Shown here piece after piece: positions 32,771 through 44,700 of a stretch of DNA of 64,000 nucleotides (position 1 is the first letter of the stretch; each line of letters begins with the position of its first letter). The DNA is taken from the NCBI GenBank assembly GCA_949317995.1, contig OX439046.1, positions 57,949,774 through 58,013,773 of the forward strand, given 5' to 3'. This DNA comes from Acholoe squamosa (Eukaryota > Annelida > Polychaeta > Phyllodocida > Polynoidae). Under the pieces are notes generated by a model that saw nothing but the letters and a program-made list of their open reading frames with translations, was not told the origin of the DNA and ran no database searches. Made by a program: the position numbers and the translations under genes.

Positions 32771-34457
32771 TCTCTTGGTGTTATTGTTTGTGATAGTTAT
32801 ACAACCTTTACCTTTTCTGGTATCACTTTCAGAAAGTTTTATTTTTTAAGAACAATGATGTATTTCGATGGCACCATATCAATATTTCAATGACTGTACA
32901 TCGTTCAAGTTTTGCTTTTCTTTCTACATCAAATCCTAACAACCTCCTGAAAGAAAAACCCTAGTATTCACCGAGTCTGCTCTGGCCATACAAAATGAAA
33001 ATCTATGTGAACATTCAATTAAGCCTGAAGATTTTTTTTTTATTATTCACCCTTTTCTCAAGTGTAGTTAATGACCTCCTAGTTACAAGAAGAGAATAAC
33101 TGAAGGTCCAGAGTTCAAATGTACATCCTGCATTGGCAGCCATTATTTTATGAGACTATGAACTGTTATGTTCTGCCACATTGTATTCCAATTAAATCCA
33201 AAAGATATCAATTCATAATTGTGACTTTGCCATAATCATCCTCATGACATTATCAGATTTCAGATGGATATTGATGTTGATAGATAAAAAGCCATCGGTA
33301 TCGTTTAAGACCTTAGACTAGAATAGCATTGCATTTGTGATACTTTGGTCAGTGTTGGTGTCATTGCTTCTGATATCCTAAATCTAAATCTATTACCTAT
33401 TCATACAGTTGTTTCAGATGGATGGATGTAGTTTCTTGGATATCATATAATATATGGTCACCTAGAGAGTAAGAATTAGCATTCCAGACAGCAACAGACA
33501 AATTGTATGGCTTTGTTTTCGGGTCATGCACTTACAATCATAGAGGGTAACATGGTGTCTGTGGCCTTGCCCAAAAAAATGGCTCTATGAGTATGACACA
33601 ATGGATACCTTTAGATGTGATATGGGGTTAAAGGTGACATTCACCAGAGGGTATCTTATTTCACAACATGGTAACAACTACACACAGCTTCTATGCACAA
33701 TTTGAAACCTTTGTATAACGAAGTGCATGATTATATAAGTAATGCCATATGACTGATCTGTGCAATTAGCACGTGCATAAGATTTGGTAGGGCAGTTGCA
33801 CCAGTAGTTACCAATAGATGCAAGGCTGTATTGACATAGAGAATGAGGGATATTCCACTACTATGGAAGGTGTGGCAGTCATAGAGTGTTGAGACATGCC
33901 CTCCTACAATGTCCACTTGACCACACTGGACATGCAAAGCTAATCACTCCCTGCTACATCTGTCAAATCTCAATGAACAATGTATGAGAATGTGCCCATC
34001 CAGGGGGTAAATTAATGTAGCTAGCACCATCCCAGCATCTGGCATTGGTGTGTCCTCATAGTGCTCTAATTCATGCAAACAAGGAGGATTCTTTCTGTAT
34101 CTGCAGTTCAGGTGTTTATGACCGTAGCTATCTGGAGGTTGTTTTACTGTATTTTGTTATGTTGATCTTATTGTAGGTGTGATATTCTATGGACTACGTA
34201 ATCACTAGTCACTCAATTGTGATTTGTGGACTGAAATCTCGGCTCATATAAAACCAAAGACATTGAAGCACAATAACGTAGAATACATTTTTGGGGTTAA
34301 CGTGTGAAGTACCATGCACTCATTTTGGACCAATTTTTGTGAGCCTCATTCTACTTTCTTGTATTGTTACTCAATTTGTCATAAAATGAGCACATTCTCA
34401 CAAGTCTGAAACTGCTGAGGGAATAACACGTACACAGATTTTTTCACTTCCTTCCAG

Positions 34458-34470
34458 ACTAATCCATCAG
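34458..34470 (+). other. Possible 13-base micro-exon (unit 1)
   Basis: A pyrimidine tract and CAG (to 34457), then ACTAATCCATCAG, then a consensus donor GTAAGTA. The paralogue at 58072-58084 keeps the acceptor, the 13-base length and the donor although its internal bases differ. Could be an ancient exon of an unseen host gene, or chance. Confidence 0.25.
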
Positions 34471-35616
34471 GTAAGTACCTTCAGTCCTTCAGGGGAAACA
34501 ATCCGGAAAACCTCATTCTCTGAAAGGTCTCCTATTGGCAACCATAACACCCAGCCTACACAATATAATATAGCTGAATCCTGCTGTATTAGTGCTGTCT
34601 CCATGTAGGTGTGCAGATACATCACTGTAAGTTTCAGATTGATATTTTGACAGCAACTTAATTCATTTAGGTCCATACACATCTTGAAACAAATGTAATG
34701 ATTTAATCATAATCTTTGCAGCAGGCCCTAGTGCATTTTGGCCAGCACCACCACTATGTTTTTTTTTCTTTCTTCATTTAATTAGATACAATCTGTTCTA
34801 TTTTATGAGCTGCATGTACAAACAGGGGTCGCTCTTTTTGACTGAATAGTTATCAGGCACATGTCTAGGCTGTCAGGGCCTACATACCAACATCATCATC
34901 CAGAAGTTAGTGTTGGTGTGCTATGCTTTGCTCTCTTGGCTTAAGACATTGGAGCTGATTTCCAGAGTATTTGGCCAAGTAGATTCACCCGACCCTCTTG
35001 ATCATATTGAGTAGCCCCTAGGAATATTGGTGGTGTTTGAATGGTTAGTGTTTGATTTGCTACAGTATGGATATACCCATCCTGCTATCTACCGCTTAAC
35101 TGTGTCAATATAACAGAAATATAACTGTTTTACAAATTGGCTGTTCTGGAATTTTCTGAAGATCTTATCAGTTTAGCGATAACTGACATATAGTATGGTT
35201 GAACTATATCTTTAAAAAGCTCTCAGATATGATTATAGATGCTATAGCAAATTACATCACTGCAAATGGGATTATAATAATTATATGATCAATAATCATA
35301 TGGTCAATTCTCACGAAAATGGAGCACAGGCTCACTTTACCTTTCCCCATGCATGTACACTTAACAGGGGGTCTAACTGCTATGTTGTTTATACATTCAC
35401 AAAGCTGCTAACATTATCATACTATGGGTACCCACTTTTGCCCATGTAGTGATCTAATCTATGCCAATAACAGGGTAAAATGTGGATATTTCAAAGGTTT
35501 TCAACTAAAAAAAATATAAGTAAAACACGTTAGGTGATTTATTTTGACACCATCAGATCTCATTTTCAATTATTTTCTTGTTATTTATAAGGAAAAATGT
35601 AGTTGTGTAACATTTG

Positions 35617-36376
35617 CATCACCGTACGTAGGTACACTAGAATGGGTATAATGTCAAGGAGAAAATCCTCTTGGAATACATAGATGTCTCAGTTTTTATG
35701 GCTCAATGGGGGGGCAATATAATATTAATATAAAATATTTCTAACATGCATATGTCAATGACCTATAGGACTGACAAGCATGTGGTGCACCCCTTAGCAT
35801 CACCATACGTAGGTACATTGAATCATTGATTAAAGGAGAGTAATTAATATTTTGTAAATTGATTCATAACATGTTAATATATGTGGTCCAGGGAATATCC
35901 ATGTAAAATATTGTCATAACTGGATGAATACATTACAACCTATTGGGAGAAATCATGGAAGTATCACCCTACATAGGTACATCACCATGCATAGGTCCAT
36001 GATTGAAACCTATGCCATAGAATGATAGAAATAGCTAATGCTATCTATAAACCTGTTGATATACTTCACTTGACCAAGGATGAATACTATGGACCAGTTA
36101 CAATACCAGAAATCAATAAATTTAAAGATAATGACTGCAATGCATAGACATCACCGTATGTAGGTACATCACCATACGTAGGTCCAGCTCCATAAGTAGG
36201 TATAATTAATTGCAGCATAATCTATTCTTATCATAGATATAAATGATAAAGACCCCTAGCCAACATGTTGTTATGACTGTATGAACAAAATATATCAGTT
36301 TTCTTGCAAATAATTCTGTTTTATAGCAACCCATGTAATTTGTTCATATACAAGATTCATCACCGTACGTAGGTCC
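35617..36376 (+). repeat. Cluster of eight CATCACCGTACGTAGGTAC-type motifs
   Basis: Copies at 35617, 35798, 35962, 35980, 36149, 36167 and 36358, plus a weaker one near 36186. The 19-base motif has a TACGTA palindrome at its centre. Two pairs abut directly with an 18-base step; the others are separated by about 160-190 unrelated AT-rich bases. It lies between long repeat units 1 and 2. Function unknown; could be a degenerate tandem array with expanded spacers or a binding-site cluster. Confidence 0.8.
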
Positions 36377-38558
36377 ACCAGTTTTCTTCGTAAAACTGTC
36401 ATAAAATCTTTAATTTTCATAGTTAGTGTTCCCAATTTTGCGAGTAATTAATATTATATGCTGCCTTTCAGCCCACAAGAAATACAAAACATCTGAGCAG
36501 TTCAGATTTTTTCTCCTCCTCGGCCATGTGCTCCATTTTCATGAGAATTGACCATATAATCATATGAAGAAAATGTTTCAGCTGTTTCTTTTTCAATAGT
36601 TCAGTGGAGTCCCCCCTCCCCAAATCACTTCCTCTGTTACTGAAATCAATCCTATTATAATTCCTTGTGCCAGTGTGATCTGATCTAAATAATATGCACT
36701 GAGCCACTTCTGCAGAACTGCATTAACAAAGAAATATCTCCTTAAAGGTAAGATCTTTTTGAAGCTGTTTGCACTGGTTCTGTAATAGAGGCAACTGTGG
36801 CTTCAGGGCACGGAGTTCTCAAGGACATTTTGATGTTGTTTTAGTAGGCTAAGGAACTCATCTTGTGGTGCATCAGATTAGGTTAATTTTCCATCCTTAA
36901 TTAGATGTGTTTAATTTGATAAAGGTTGCTACAGAAGTCCAGCAAGGAGCTAGAATTCCATGCGACTGTCCCCTGGGAGATTGTCAACACTTTCACCATG
37001 AACAGAATAAATATAGACACATTTGGCATTCCATATCAATTTGGTGTAATGAAAGACTGATATCATCCTTCAAATCGATTTCAATGTATCTCACATGCAT
37101 TATGAACAGGTAAGGTCTCAATAAACGGTTAAGTCTATGAAACAAATTTCCCCTAAGTGTAGCTAGACATCCTTTAGGTAAATATGAATATAATTCCAAG
37201 AAGTCAAAGAGGGAAGTCCTATTGTAAGATAACCATAGCAGATGCAGCATATTGTTTAGTGCGTACTATCCAATTTATGTGAGGAGCATATAATTTTGTT
37301 ATGCAGGAACAGGGATAGGCAATTATGAATCCACAATTGAACAATTCCTTTATATCTTCCCAACATGTGGCGATTAGAAAACATATGGTGATACAATTAT
37401 GTTATGGATGCACATAGACTCCCATGTTAATGATTGGTAATACATGCATAGATCCTTCCTATCCCCATGATAACATTCAATGAATATGAAGATTGGAAAG
37501 TTGTCTGCTCATTCCAGATAACACTGAAATCTCTACCCCAAACAGGCGATACCAGACAAATACATAAGCCATCTTACCCCATCTCCATTTTCTACATGTA
37601 ACCCTTTACACTTCCTTATGTCCATATAAGGCCATGCCTATGTTATCCGTACCCATCATAATCACAACTGTATCTTTAAGGTATCAATAGTCAGTCTGAC
37701 AGTCTAGTCGTTATAGATAGTTACAGCAGCTAGAGTAAGGAGTGAAGATATATTTGCCTCAGCACTGAACCCATTAGGAATGGCATATGATGCAACAATT
37801 GTCATTAAATCTGACAAACGATTGCCAGCACTGACCATCCTTTATATGTATCCTTCATTTTTATAGGAAAATGGATGAAAAGACACAAATGCAGAGCATG
37901 CAGCTCTCACATTTGAAATTGGTCACGGATTTTATTGTATAACTATGTACTAATCTATATAGACATATGAGCAAACGTTTGAGAAGAAAAACTGTTAGGA
38001 CTATTATTTAATGGCTTTAGATATCAAATTGTACTTGAGTGGACAATGTACACTGACACAGCAGCCTGTCAAGGACACACCTTTGTGCTGTTCCATTTAA
38101 TCCATAAGACAGTTGGCCTTCATCTCGTTATTTCTTCAATACAAATCCTATATAAAATGTGGCAAATGAGGCATTATGAACTATAGGTATAAGTGACATA
38201 ATGAGAGCTCAAAACATAGCCTTATGCATGATCATTTATAACTCAATTCCTAACTTCTCTAACTCTTTGTATTAGCATGATCAGACTCTCACTGCAATCA
38301 CTGAACCACCCTTACGGCTGGGATGAATAGAGCTGTTTGCCGATGCTCTGTAATAATACTACTTTGACTTCAAGGGTTTCAGGATTAGTCAAGGACATAA
38401 TGATGTTATTTGAGATGACAGGAGGCCTCATCTGGTGGTGCACCACATGAGGCTATCAAGATGCTTTCTTCCATAAGATGTCGTTAGTTTGGTAAAAACT
38501 GCAAAATAGAATGAGTGCAGAGATAGGTGCACTGAACAAGACATAGACTAAGGTGCCG

Positions 38559-38632
38559 GGAATTGTTCCCGAGTGAGGGTTATCACACTTTGCTTCGCCT
38601 CATGTGATAACCCTCACTGGGGACCGATTTGA
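38559..38632. repeat. Hairpin element with GC loop (copy C)
   Basis: GAGTGAGGGTTATCACAC pairs with the reverse complement of TGTGATAACCCTCACTG around TTTGCTTCGCCTCA. Outer flanks AATTGTTCCC / GGGGACCGATT pair more loosely. Confidence 0.85.
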
Positions 38633-38659
38633 GTGCACTTTTAAGCCAATGGTAGTGAA

Positions 38660-38782
38660 CAAGTAACCAATGGATAACTGATGACGAGTGGGGGTTATCG
38701 ACGGATAATAATACGAGGCCGTAGGCCGAGTGTTATTTTCGTCGATAACCCCCACGAGTCATCAGTTATCCATTGACTACTT
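38660..38782. repeat. Hairpin element with GC loop (copy D)
   Basis: Arms of about 58 bases, nearly perfect, around GGCCGTAGGCC: AAGTAACCAATGGATAACTG and onward pairs with the end CAGTTATCCATTGACTACTT. Its stem sequence is a variant of copy B's. Confidence 0.9.
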
Positions 38783-39030
38783 ATTTTATACCACGAAACC
38801 AATAAATAATCAATATTATACCAATAAATTCAAGTTGAAAACAAAAATTATTCCCCCTTCCCGGGACTCGAAGCCAGCCATTGTGTGTACACGATCAGTA
38901 CATACACCTCCTTGCCAGGCAGCAGACAGGCTAGGCTTGGCAGCGGCACACGGCGAAGAAAAGATGCTTCTCGCGGTTATGTTTGTGTATAAAATACACC
39001 TCCTAGCCTGGCAGCGGACAGCGACGGACC

Positions 39031-39105
39031 GGGGCTCGATCCATGTACCTCTGACGGCTGAGCGCAAAGCGCTAACTGCTAGACCACCGCGCCCGCTCCG
39101 TATAG
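39031..39105 (-). repeat. tRNA-like segment inside composite module
   Basis: On the minus strand: GGTGGTCTAGCAGTTAGCGC (A-box-like) and ATGGATCGAGCCCCGG (B-box-like). Spacing and the GCGCGG start are tRNA-like, but stems are poor. Best read as a tRNA-derived SINE part or a tRNA pseudogene. Confidence 0.5.
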
Positions 39106-39227
39106 TGCGTCTCGTGGTTATATGTACGTATACTACACCTCGTCGCCCGGCAGCGGACAACGACAGCGCACACGGCTTTGTATCATATCCAGACGTGGTT
39201 CTAACCAAGCTTCTCTCATCAGTCCCT

Positions 39228-39297
39228 GTGGGGCAATGCATAGGGAGTTGGATTAGGGATCTGAGACTGTAGGTTCGAGCCCTGCCCTGGCCTTGAA
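39228..39297 (+). repeat. tRNA-like SINE head, copy 2
   Basis: TGTGGGGCAATGCATAGGG and TGTAGGTTCGAGCCCTGCCC carry A- and B-box features. This is the same head as 21437-21515 but with a better B box (GGTTCGAGCC). Confidence 0.65.
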
Positions 39298-39349
39298 AAT
39301 TTCGTGGGTTTTAACATGTAACATATGACATGTAAGGACATGAGGTTAT

Positions 39350-39435
39350 CAATGTAAGGCGTGCGGTTATCCAGGATAACCACACGCCTTACATGGATAA
39401 CCGCACGCCTTACATTGATAACCGCACGCCTTCCA
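39350..39435. repeat. Nested short palindrome array GCGTGCGGTTATCC
   Basis: GTAAGGCGTGCGGTTATCCA occurs once forward and three times in alternating reverse form (GGATAACCACACGCCTTAC, GATAACCGCACGCCTT), making several alternative hairpins. At 21349-21385 only one pair is present. Confidence 0.8.
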
Positions 39436-40249
39436 AAATTGATGTAACAGCCAATAGGGTGTGCAATATCGACAGATATGTGGATGGGAATAGACCCCAA
39501 AAAGCACTGTGTAAGCCAGAAATCGTGGTATAATTGAAAGTAACTACCTGGATGCCTCAATCGGCTATGAATTCTAGTTGTCAGGTTATGAACAGTGGAA
39601 TGGGTTATATGAAGAACGGCCCTTTTATTTTCTCAGTAAGAAAAAATGTTTCACACTTTGGCTTGTGTTGGCCTTAGGGTTATAATTAACTAAACTTTGC
39701 AGTGCCTTCTTCAGGGAGAAATGGTACTTCCTCAGGACCCTCTAGTTTCTCCAGTATTTTGCACTTGCACTTTTAAAGTACTTTTAAAGTCCTGAAACCC
39801 ATCCCTCTGCCCTTTGGATAAAGTTCAGATATTGTGTTACAGATGTCGCTAAATAGGACAAACCACCAAGATTCCAAATTGCCTGGATACTCAGTGTTTT
39901 ATTCTTCTTAAACTACAACACTAAGGCCTTCTTCAAGCAACAACATTCCATTGGATTAAAAGTGCACTATATATTATGTTGTAAACTGAACTATGATAAA
40001 TGTGAGTAAGCCAATCTACTATGATGTCAGGATGGGCCCTGAACATGGATATGAGCAGGGAGCAGTTATTATTCTGAACGTCTGGTCAACATAGTGCTTC
40101 CACCCGGTCTCCCCCTATGCCTTAAAACTTGAATCTTATGTATATATGTTGTTAATATATTATTCTTCTATTATTTATTCTTTTCATAGCCTGATTATAC
40201 CCTTTTCACTTAGAATCAATATAAACAGCATGGGCAGGAAACGATTCAA

Positions 40250-40530
40250 ATCTATCCGTTTTCTACATATTTTTTTTTCTCAAGTTTGTTTCCACAACTT
40301 TTATTTTCATTTCCACAACTTCTATTTAATTTCCACAACTCAGATTTTGTTTCCGCAAATTAATAGTTTATTTGTCCATAGTCAATCAGTTGTGTTTTTA
40401 AGTTGCAGAAACAAAGATATAGGTGTGGAAAATGGAAAATTTAGTTGGAGAAACAAATCATAAACCTGTGAAAACAAAAATAAACTTGCGGAAACAGAAA
40501 AATCACCTTGAAGGAACGGACATGAGAAAA
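40250..40530. mobile_element. Small fold-back segment of short repeats
   Basis: The left half repeats TTTCCACAACTT-type words (40289, 40312, 40331) in + orientation. The right half repeats the reverse (AAGTTGCAGAAAC, TAGTTGGAGAAAC, ACTTGCGGAAAC). The turning point is near 40385. Same architecture as 19300-19835 but a different word. No coding sequence and no clear TIR or target duplication. Confidence 0.55.
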
Positions 40531-42060
40531 CCAAATGTGAAAAAAAAACGAATTTTATACTAAAGCCCTCAGCTGCTGCATATTCACTGACCAACTCGAT
40601 AGTTTCTGTATCTTAGTCAATCAGTCTCTCTTTAAGCTCTGAACATAACAATGGCAATAGAATAGGCTAGCACAGCTTATCATACATTCATTTTCATTTT
40701 ACTGTAGTGACAACTCATGGATTAAAATCGCATTCTCCATTACATATATGTCAAAAAGTATCCTGCCACAATAAGAATCTAGGATAGGAAAGGTTGATAC
40801 AATAAAATCATATCACACCCACACCTTACTGAACACTGCTCACCAGACAGGTAATATTGGGTAACCTGAGCCTATGCCCTCCTACATCGATGTATTGACG
40901 GGACCACAGGGGAGGGTATTGTTTGAGTTTGCTGGAGCTACTCGATAATAACTAGTGTGTTGGTGGCTTTGCATAGAACAGTGGGCGACTTAACCAACAT
41001 ACTTGTCTATGATAGGAAGACGTTAAAAAGGGTCTTGCCAAAACATAACGAGGAAGAACCTGTTAAATAATTATGAGACATCACTGATAGAAACGTGCAT
41101 GGCCTAACTTGTTTTCATATCATTGACAAAAGTTTTACATAAATCATGTGAAAACTCCTTTTAAGTTTCGGGGGAAAAAATGCACATTTTAGCAAAACAC
41201 ACAAGTTTTGAAAATTCTACTTATCAATACATTAAAACGTACACGTTTTCATTTTTGATCTCTTTTCCTTTTTGGCAAGACCCTCCTGTGTAGGACTTAC
41301 TTCCATTAGCCATTCACACAATATAGTTTCAGATGAAGGGATGTAACTTTTCGGATGTAATGCATGTTCATTTACGGAGTAAGAAAAACCTCCAGCTCGT
41401 GGCCATAGTCAGTCCTATGCCAGAGTTGGGCGTGCTGTCTTTGGATCAATACAGTAAAAGGTACTGTGAAAAAGTATCCTGACAGAATCAGAATCTGTAC
41501 AGAAGAGATAGTATGACACAGTGAGACACAGTGAAATAATATCAGTCACGTACTTGAATTTCTCAAAATGTGCCATTGTCACATGCCTAAAGTTTACTAA
41601 ATCATCTCGGCAAATCTGACGATTTTCGAAGGGGGAGGTGGGAGGGATATATTCTCTTTAAGCATCCCCATAGGAGGTCAAACCAAAATGGTCAAGGAAA
41701 AAGAGGTAAAGAATGGGCAAAAGTGGTCAATCATTAAAGGTTTTTATACTCGATGTCCCATGATCCAATCTGATAAAAGGGCTCTATTTGGTAGATCACT
41801 TCTGCATGTCTGCATCTTTATATGGTCTACATCATGTACCAATGTAAGTCTCATTAGTTGTATATTGGAATGCTCTGATCTATCAGACTGGAGAAATGGG
41901 CAATAGGCCTGCAGTTGAAGGCAATGGATGGTATTTGTAGTTAATGAATAATTTCTCTCATATCCAGATCTATCAAGTCCCTAGGCCATTTAGACTGAGA
42001 TGTGATTTTCAAGTTCAGGTTTATAAAAGTTTTAATTGCTTTTTATGATTTTAGAAACAT

Positions 42061-42678
42061 GTGACCAATCAAGGGAGAACACCCCTCTGCGGGGATTTTT
42101 AATTGCCCATTTGGCTACCAGGGGGCATTGGAGGGCAAAGTTACTCTAAAATCATGATAAAAATACATTAAGCTAATTTTTTATGCAGAATTCAGTGGTT
42201 TCATTTAAAATGCACCATTTTCGGTAGAAATGGCCCATATTCGGATGGTAAAATGAACATCTTTCATGAGAAATCAACCTATATGCCTGTTCCTGGTTGC
42301 CATGGCAAACCCTTCCAATAATCAAAATTTGCAGATTTTTATACCAGTTTTTGGGGACAATTACCATAAACCCAAAACTGAAAACAGAAATGGAGAATTC
42401 CTTCTAGATAAAAATCTATGATAAAAATCATTGTATTATTATGAATTTTCTATGAAAAAAGGCTGAAATTTTTTGGTGTTTTTAGACATTATTATGGTTT
42501 ACAATGTATTTGGAGCTTAATCATCGATTTCAAATATAAAAAAAACACCTATGTTCAAGGAGGGGTTCTGACATAACTACTAGGAATATTTAACCATATG
42601 ATGTCTCATTTTAAAGATCTTGAGATGAACTTTGATAATGAATTTCCCTGCAGAGGGGTGTTTGTGCTTGCTGGTCAC
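42061..42678. mobile_element. 618-bp TIR element with ACAT flanks
   Basis: The left end GTGACCAATCAAGGGAGAAC continues ACACCCCTCTGCGGGGA. The right end, reversed, is GTGACCAGCAAGCACAAACA continuing CCCCTCTGCAGGGA. ACAT lies directly outside both ends (42057-42060, 42679-42682). No transposase frame. Family unknown. Confidence 0.7.
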
Positions 42679-44219
42679 ACATCGTCTTCCCCCCGCAAAT
42701 TATTTAACAATCAATGTTGATACCGCAATGTGTCATAAATACAAATATTATAAATAGGCCTTCCATTAAAGCTCTCATATAATCAAAAAATGAAGCTATG
42801 AATAAACTATCTGTGCGTCTTCGGCAAAATGGAGATGTGTGTGTAATAGCCAGAAAAATAGATGAATTCACAAACATGATGAACAGTGTTAATTCTAGAT
42901 ACTATATCCAGCTAGCTCATACTAATGCACAATTAATGTCTCTAATATGGTGAGAGAGTCATTTTCACTCAGAATTGATTAAGCCATACGTCTTGATAGC
43001 TCTGTTCTGTCGTATAGCTAATACTCCTTTTGAACAATGAAAAGTGAACTAAATCTATACCTTTGGGGGTTTGCATCTTTAATAGCCAAATACCTGAAAT
43101 ACCTTCAAATCAAATATTTCAATTAGAATGTCTGTTTCTTACAGATTCTCAACCTACCAGTCATCAGCACCATACACAGCTATTTTGAAACACTGCCCTT
43201 CCTGTGATTATCGTTGGACAAGATCTATGATAATAATAAAAACCTATTATAGTACACTCTGTCACCGTAAGTGATGTTAGCTCCCTCAAATTACCAACCA
43301 CACAGAGAGAAGAACACTGATCGCTTTGACACATACTGCACAGGTCACAATTTGTCTCCCACATGACATGTATGAAGGCATGGTGAATGAGGTTGATGCT
43401 CTCATATTTGGTTCGTCAACTCCACTTGACATGCGTAATGAAGACACATCACATATTTTTTGGTCCATTCACCTGAGTGCTAGGTAATACTGTGAGACAG
43501 TTATGTGAGGGTTAAGAGCAGTCAATAGCTATGTACCTATGGTTCAATCAAGGCAGGCCTATAATAGAAGGCAGGGGATATCATAGGCCCACTGGCTTGC
43601 AACAACAAGGCACTTTTTCCTATCTACAGAACTTCTACCTGACTGAGGCCCTCTTTGCATTCCATAAGACAAGGGCATGGAGGTGCATGGCAATGCCATC
43701 TGTCTCCATGTATTGAAGATACTGAGATTATAGACTGTGGGTTAGCATACAATCTTTTGGTATTTTCACTGACCCACATGCAAGGGGTCTAACCTCTCCA
43801 GTTGAAGAATTCAGGATTGTGGGTGTCTATTTTGATATTCAATAACAAATGCAAATTTAACAATGAAATAGAATTCACTACCATTCATTGATAGTATTTA
43901 CAGACCATAGTGATCTATTTTTTATGAAAACAAAATGACACAGATACATCAAATGTCTTAAGTGTTGGTAGTACTTCTTGGTCGTGATTAATCCTGGTAC
44001 CAAAATGGTTGGTTGCACCATCTAGTGGAATATCCTAGAACAATTATGTATGTCAAACCATCACATGTCAAGTGCCTTCGACATGGCTGTGACCCTAGTC
44101 AACTCACAGATAACGTGGCAGTTTAAGGCATGTCAAATCATATGAGGATTACTGTGTGCTACAGTTGTCATTACTGCATTAGCTTGGCTAATAAATGGGT
44201 GAAGGAGGCAGGCTTGGAG

Positions 44220-44700
44220 AATAAAATTTATTATATACATTTTGTTATACATGACGACGATAGTGTGGTATGAAAATACAATTAATTGTTAATAAATTGT
44301 ATGTGGGTATAAAAACTATATGACAATATTTAAGTATGATAAAATATGATAGCACATATAAAAAAAGAGTGATGATAAGAGAGAATATTAGACAAAGGTG
44401 TGGGTGGGTGGGGAAAAGAGATGTTGACGGTGGAAGGGCGGTGAGGTGAATGGAATGAGTGGAGTGAGAGTTGGGCGCATATGCACCGGGGGTTTGTAGG
44501 ATAAAGTAAATGATTATGTGATACACCCCTAGGTGGGTGTGGTGAGGTGAATAATGGTTGGGGTGATAGCCACCAGCTGGCAGCAATAACCACCTCTGAG
44601 CCCTTACAGGCCCAGGAGTAACCCATGGTGACTTATGTGCACATGTCCCACTGACATGTGCTCTCTGTGTCAAATCAAGTTGACATGGGTATACATGTCA
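44220..44700. other. Unassigned segment with a 142-residue minus-strand frame
   Basis: The frame 44673-44245 (-) is rich in His, Ser, Thr and Tyr and becomes hydrophobic toward its end, reflecting the AC/T-rich sequence. No domain is recognised and an overlapping second frame exists, so coding is doubtful. GC content is higher at 44550-44640. It has no match elsewhere in the window, so it may be an insertion in unit 2. Confidence 0.2.

Larger units (their letters stand above)
22300..35110. repeat. Long diverged repeat unit 1
   Basis: Blocks in this interval recur in broadly the same order at about 36.5-46 kb and 46.7-58.5 kb. Examples: 22375-22600 with 36665-36895; 23090-23300 with 37395-37640; 24470-24620 with 38330-38490 and 46920-47080; 25700-25920 with 39625-39850 and 49000-49180; 27040-27180 with 50290-50440; 32180-32400 with 45340-45500 and 55350-55510; 34380-34510 with 57985-58115. 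Similarity looks like roughly 70-85 percent by eye. Non-coding throughout, apart from inserted elements. Confidence 0.65.
38660..39545 (+). mobile_element. Composite hairpin / tRNA-like / SINE module, copy 2
   Basis: The same components as at 21236-22170, in the opposite orientation: hairpin (38660-38782), CTACTTATTTTATACCACGA, AT-rich linker, CCCGGGACTCGAAGCC, GC-rich GGCAGCGGACAGCG-type repeats, tRNA-like segment (39031-39105), SINE head (39228-39297), an inverted GCGTGCGGTTATCC tail and TCGTGGTATA near 39524-39533. The GC-rich part differs from copy 1 (the 80-bp array is not expanded), so the copies are related but not recent sisters. The open frames on both strands here look like by-products of this GC-rich sequence. 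Confidence 0.65.

Noticed and set aside
35617-36376. CRISPR-like repeat-spacer pattern
   Set aside because: Repeats are 19 bases with irregular spacing (18 to about 190 bases), there are no cas genes, and the window is clearly eukaryotic.
38730-39272. 180-residue + frame and 141-residue minus frame
   Set aside because: Both lie across the composite hairpin/SINE module; GC-rich tRNA-like repeats have few stops by chance. No domain is seen.
44245-44673. 142-residue minus-strand frame as a membrane protein gene
   Set aside because: Composition follows the AC/T-rich sequence, a second frame overlaps it, and no start context or splice signals support it. Kept only as an unassigned segment.
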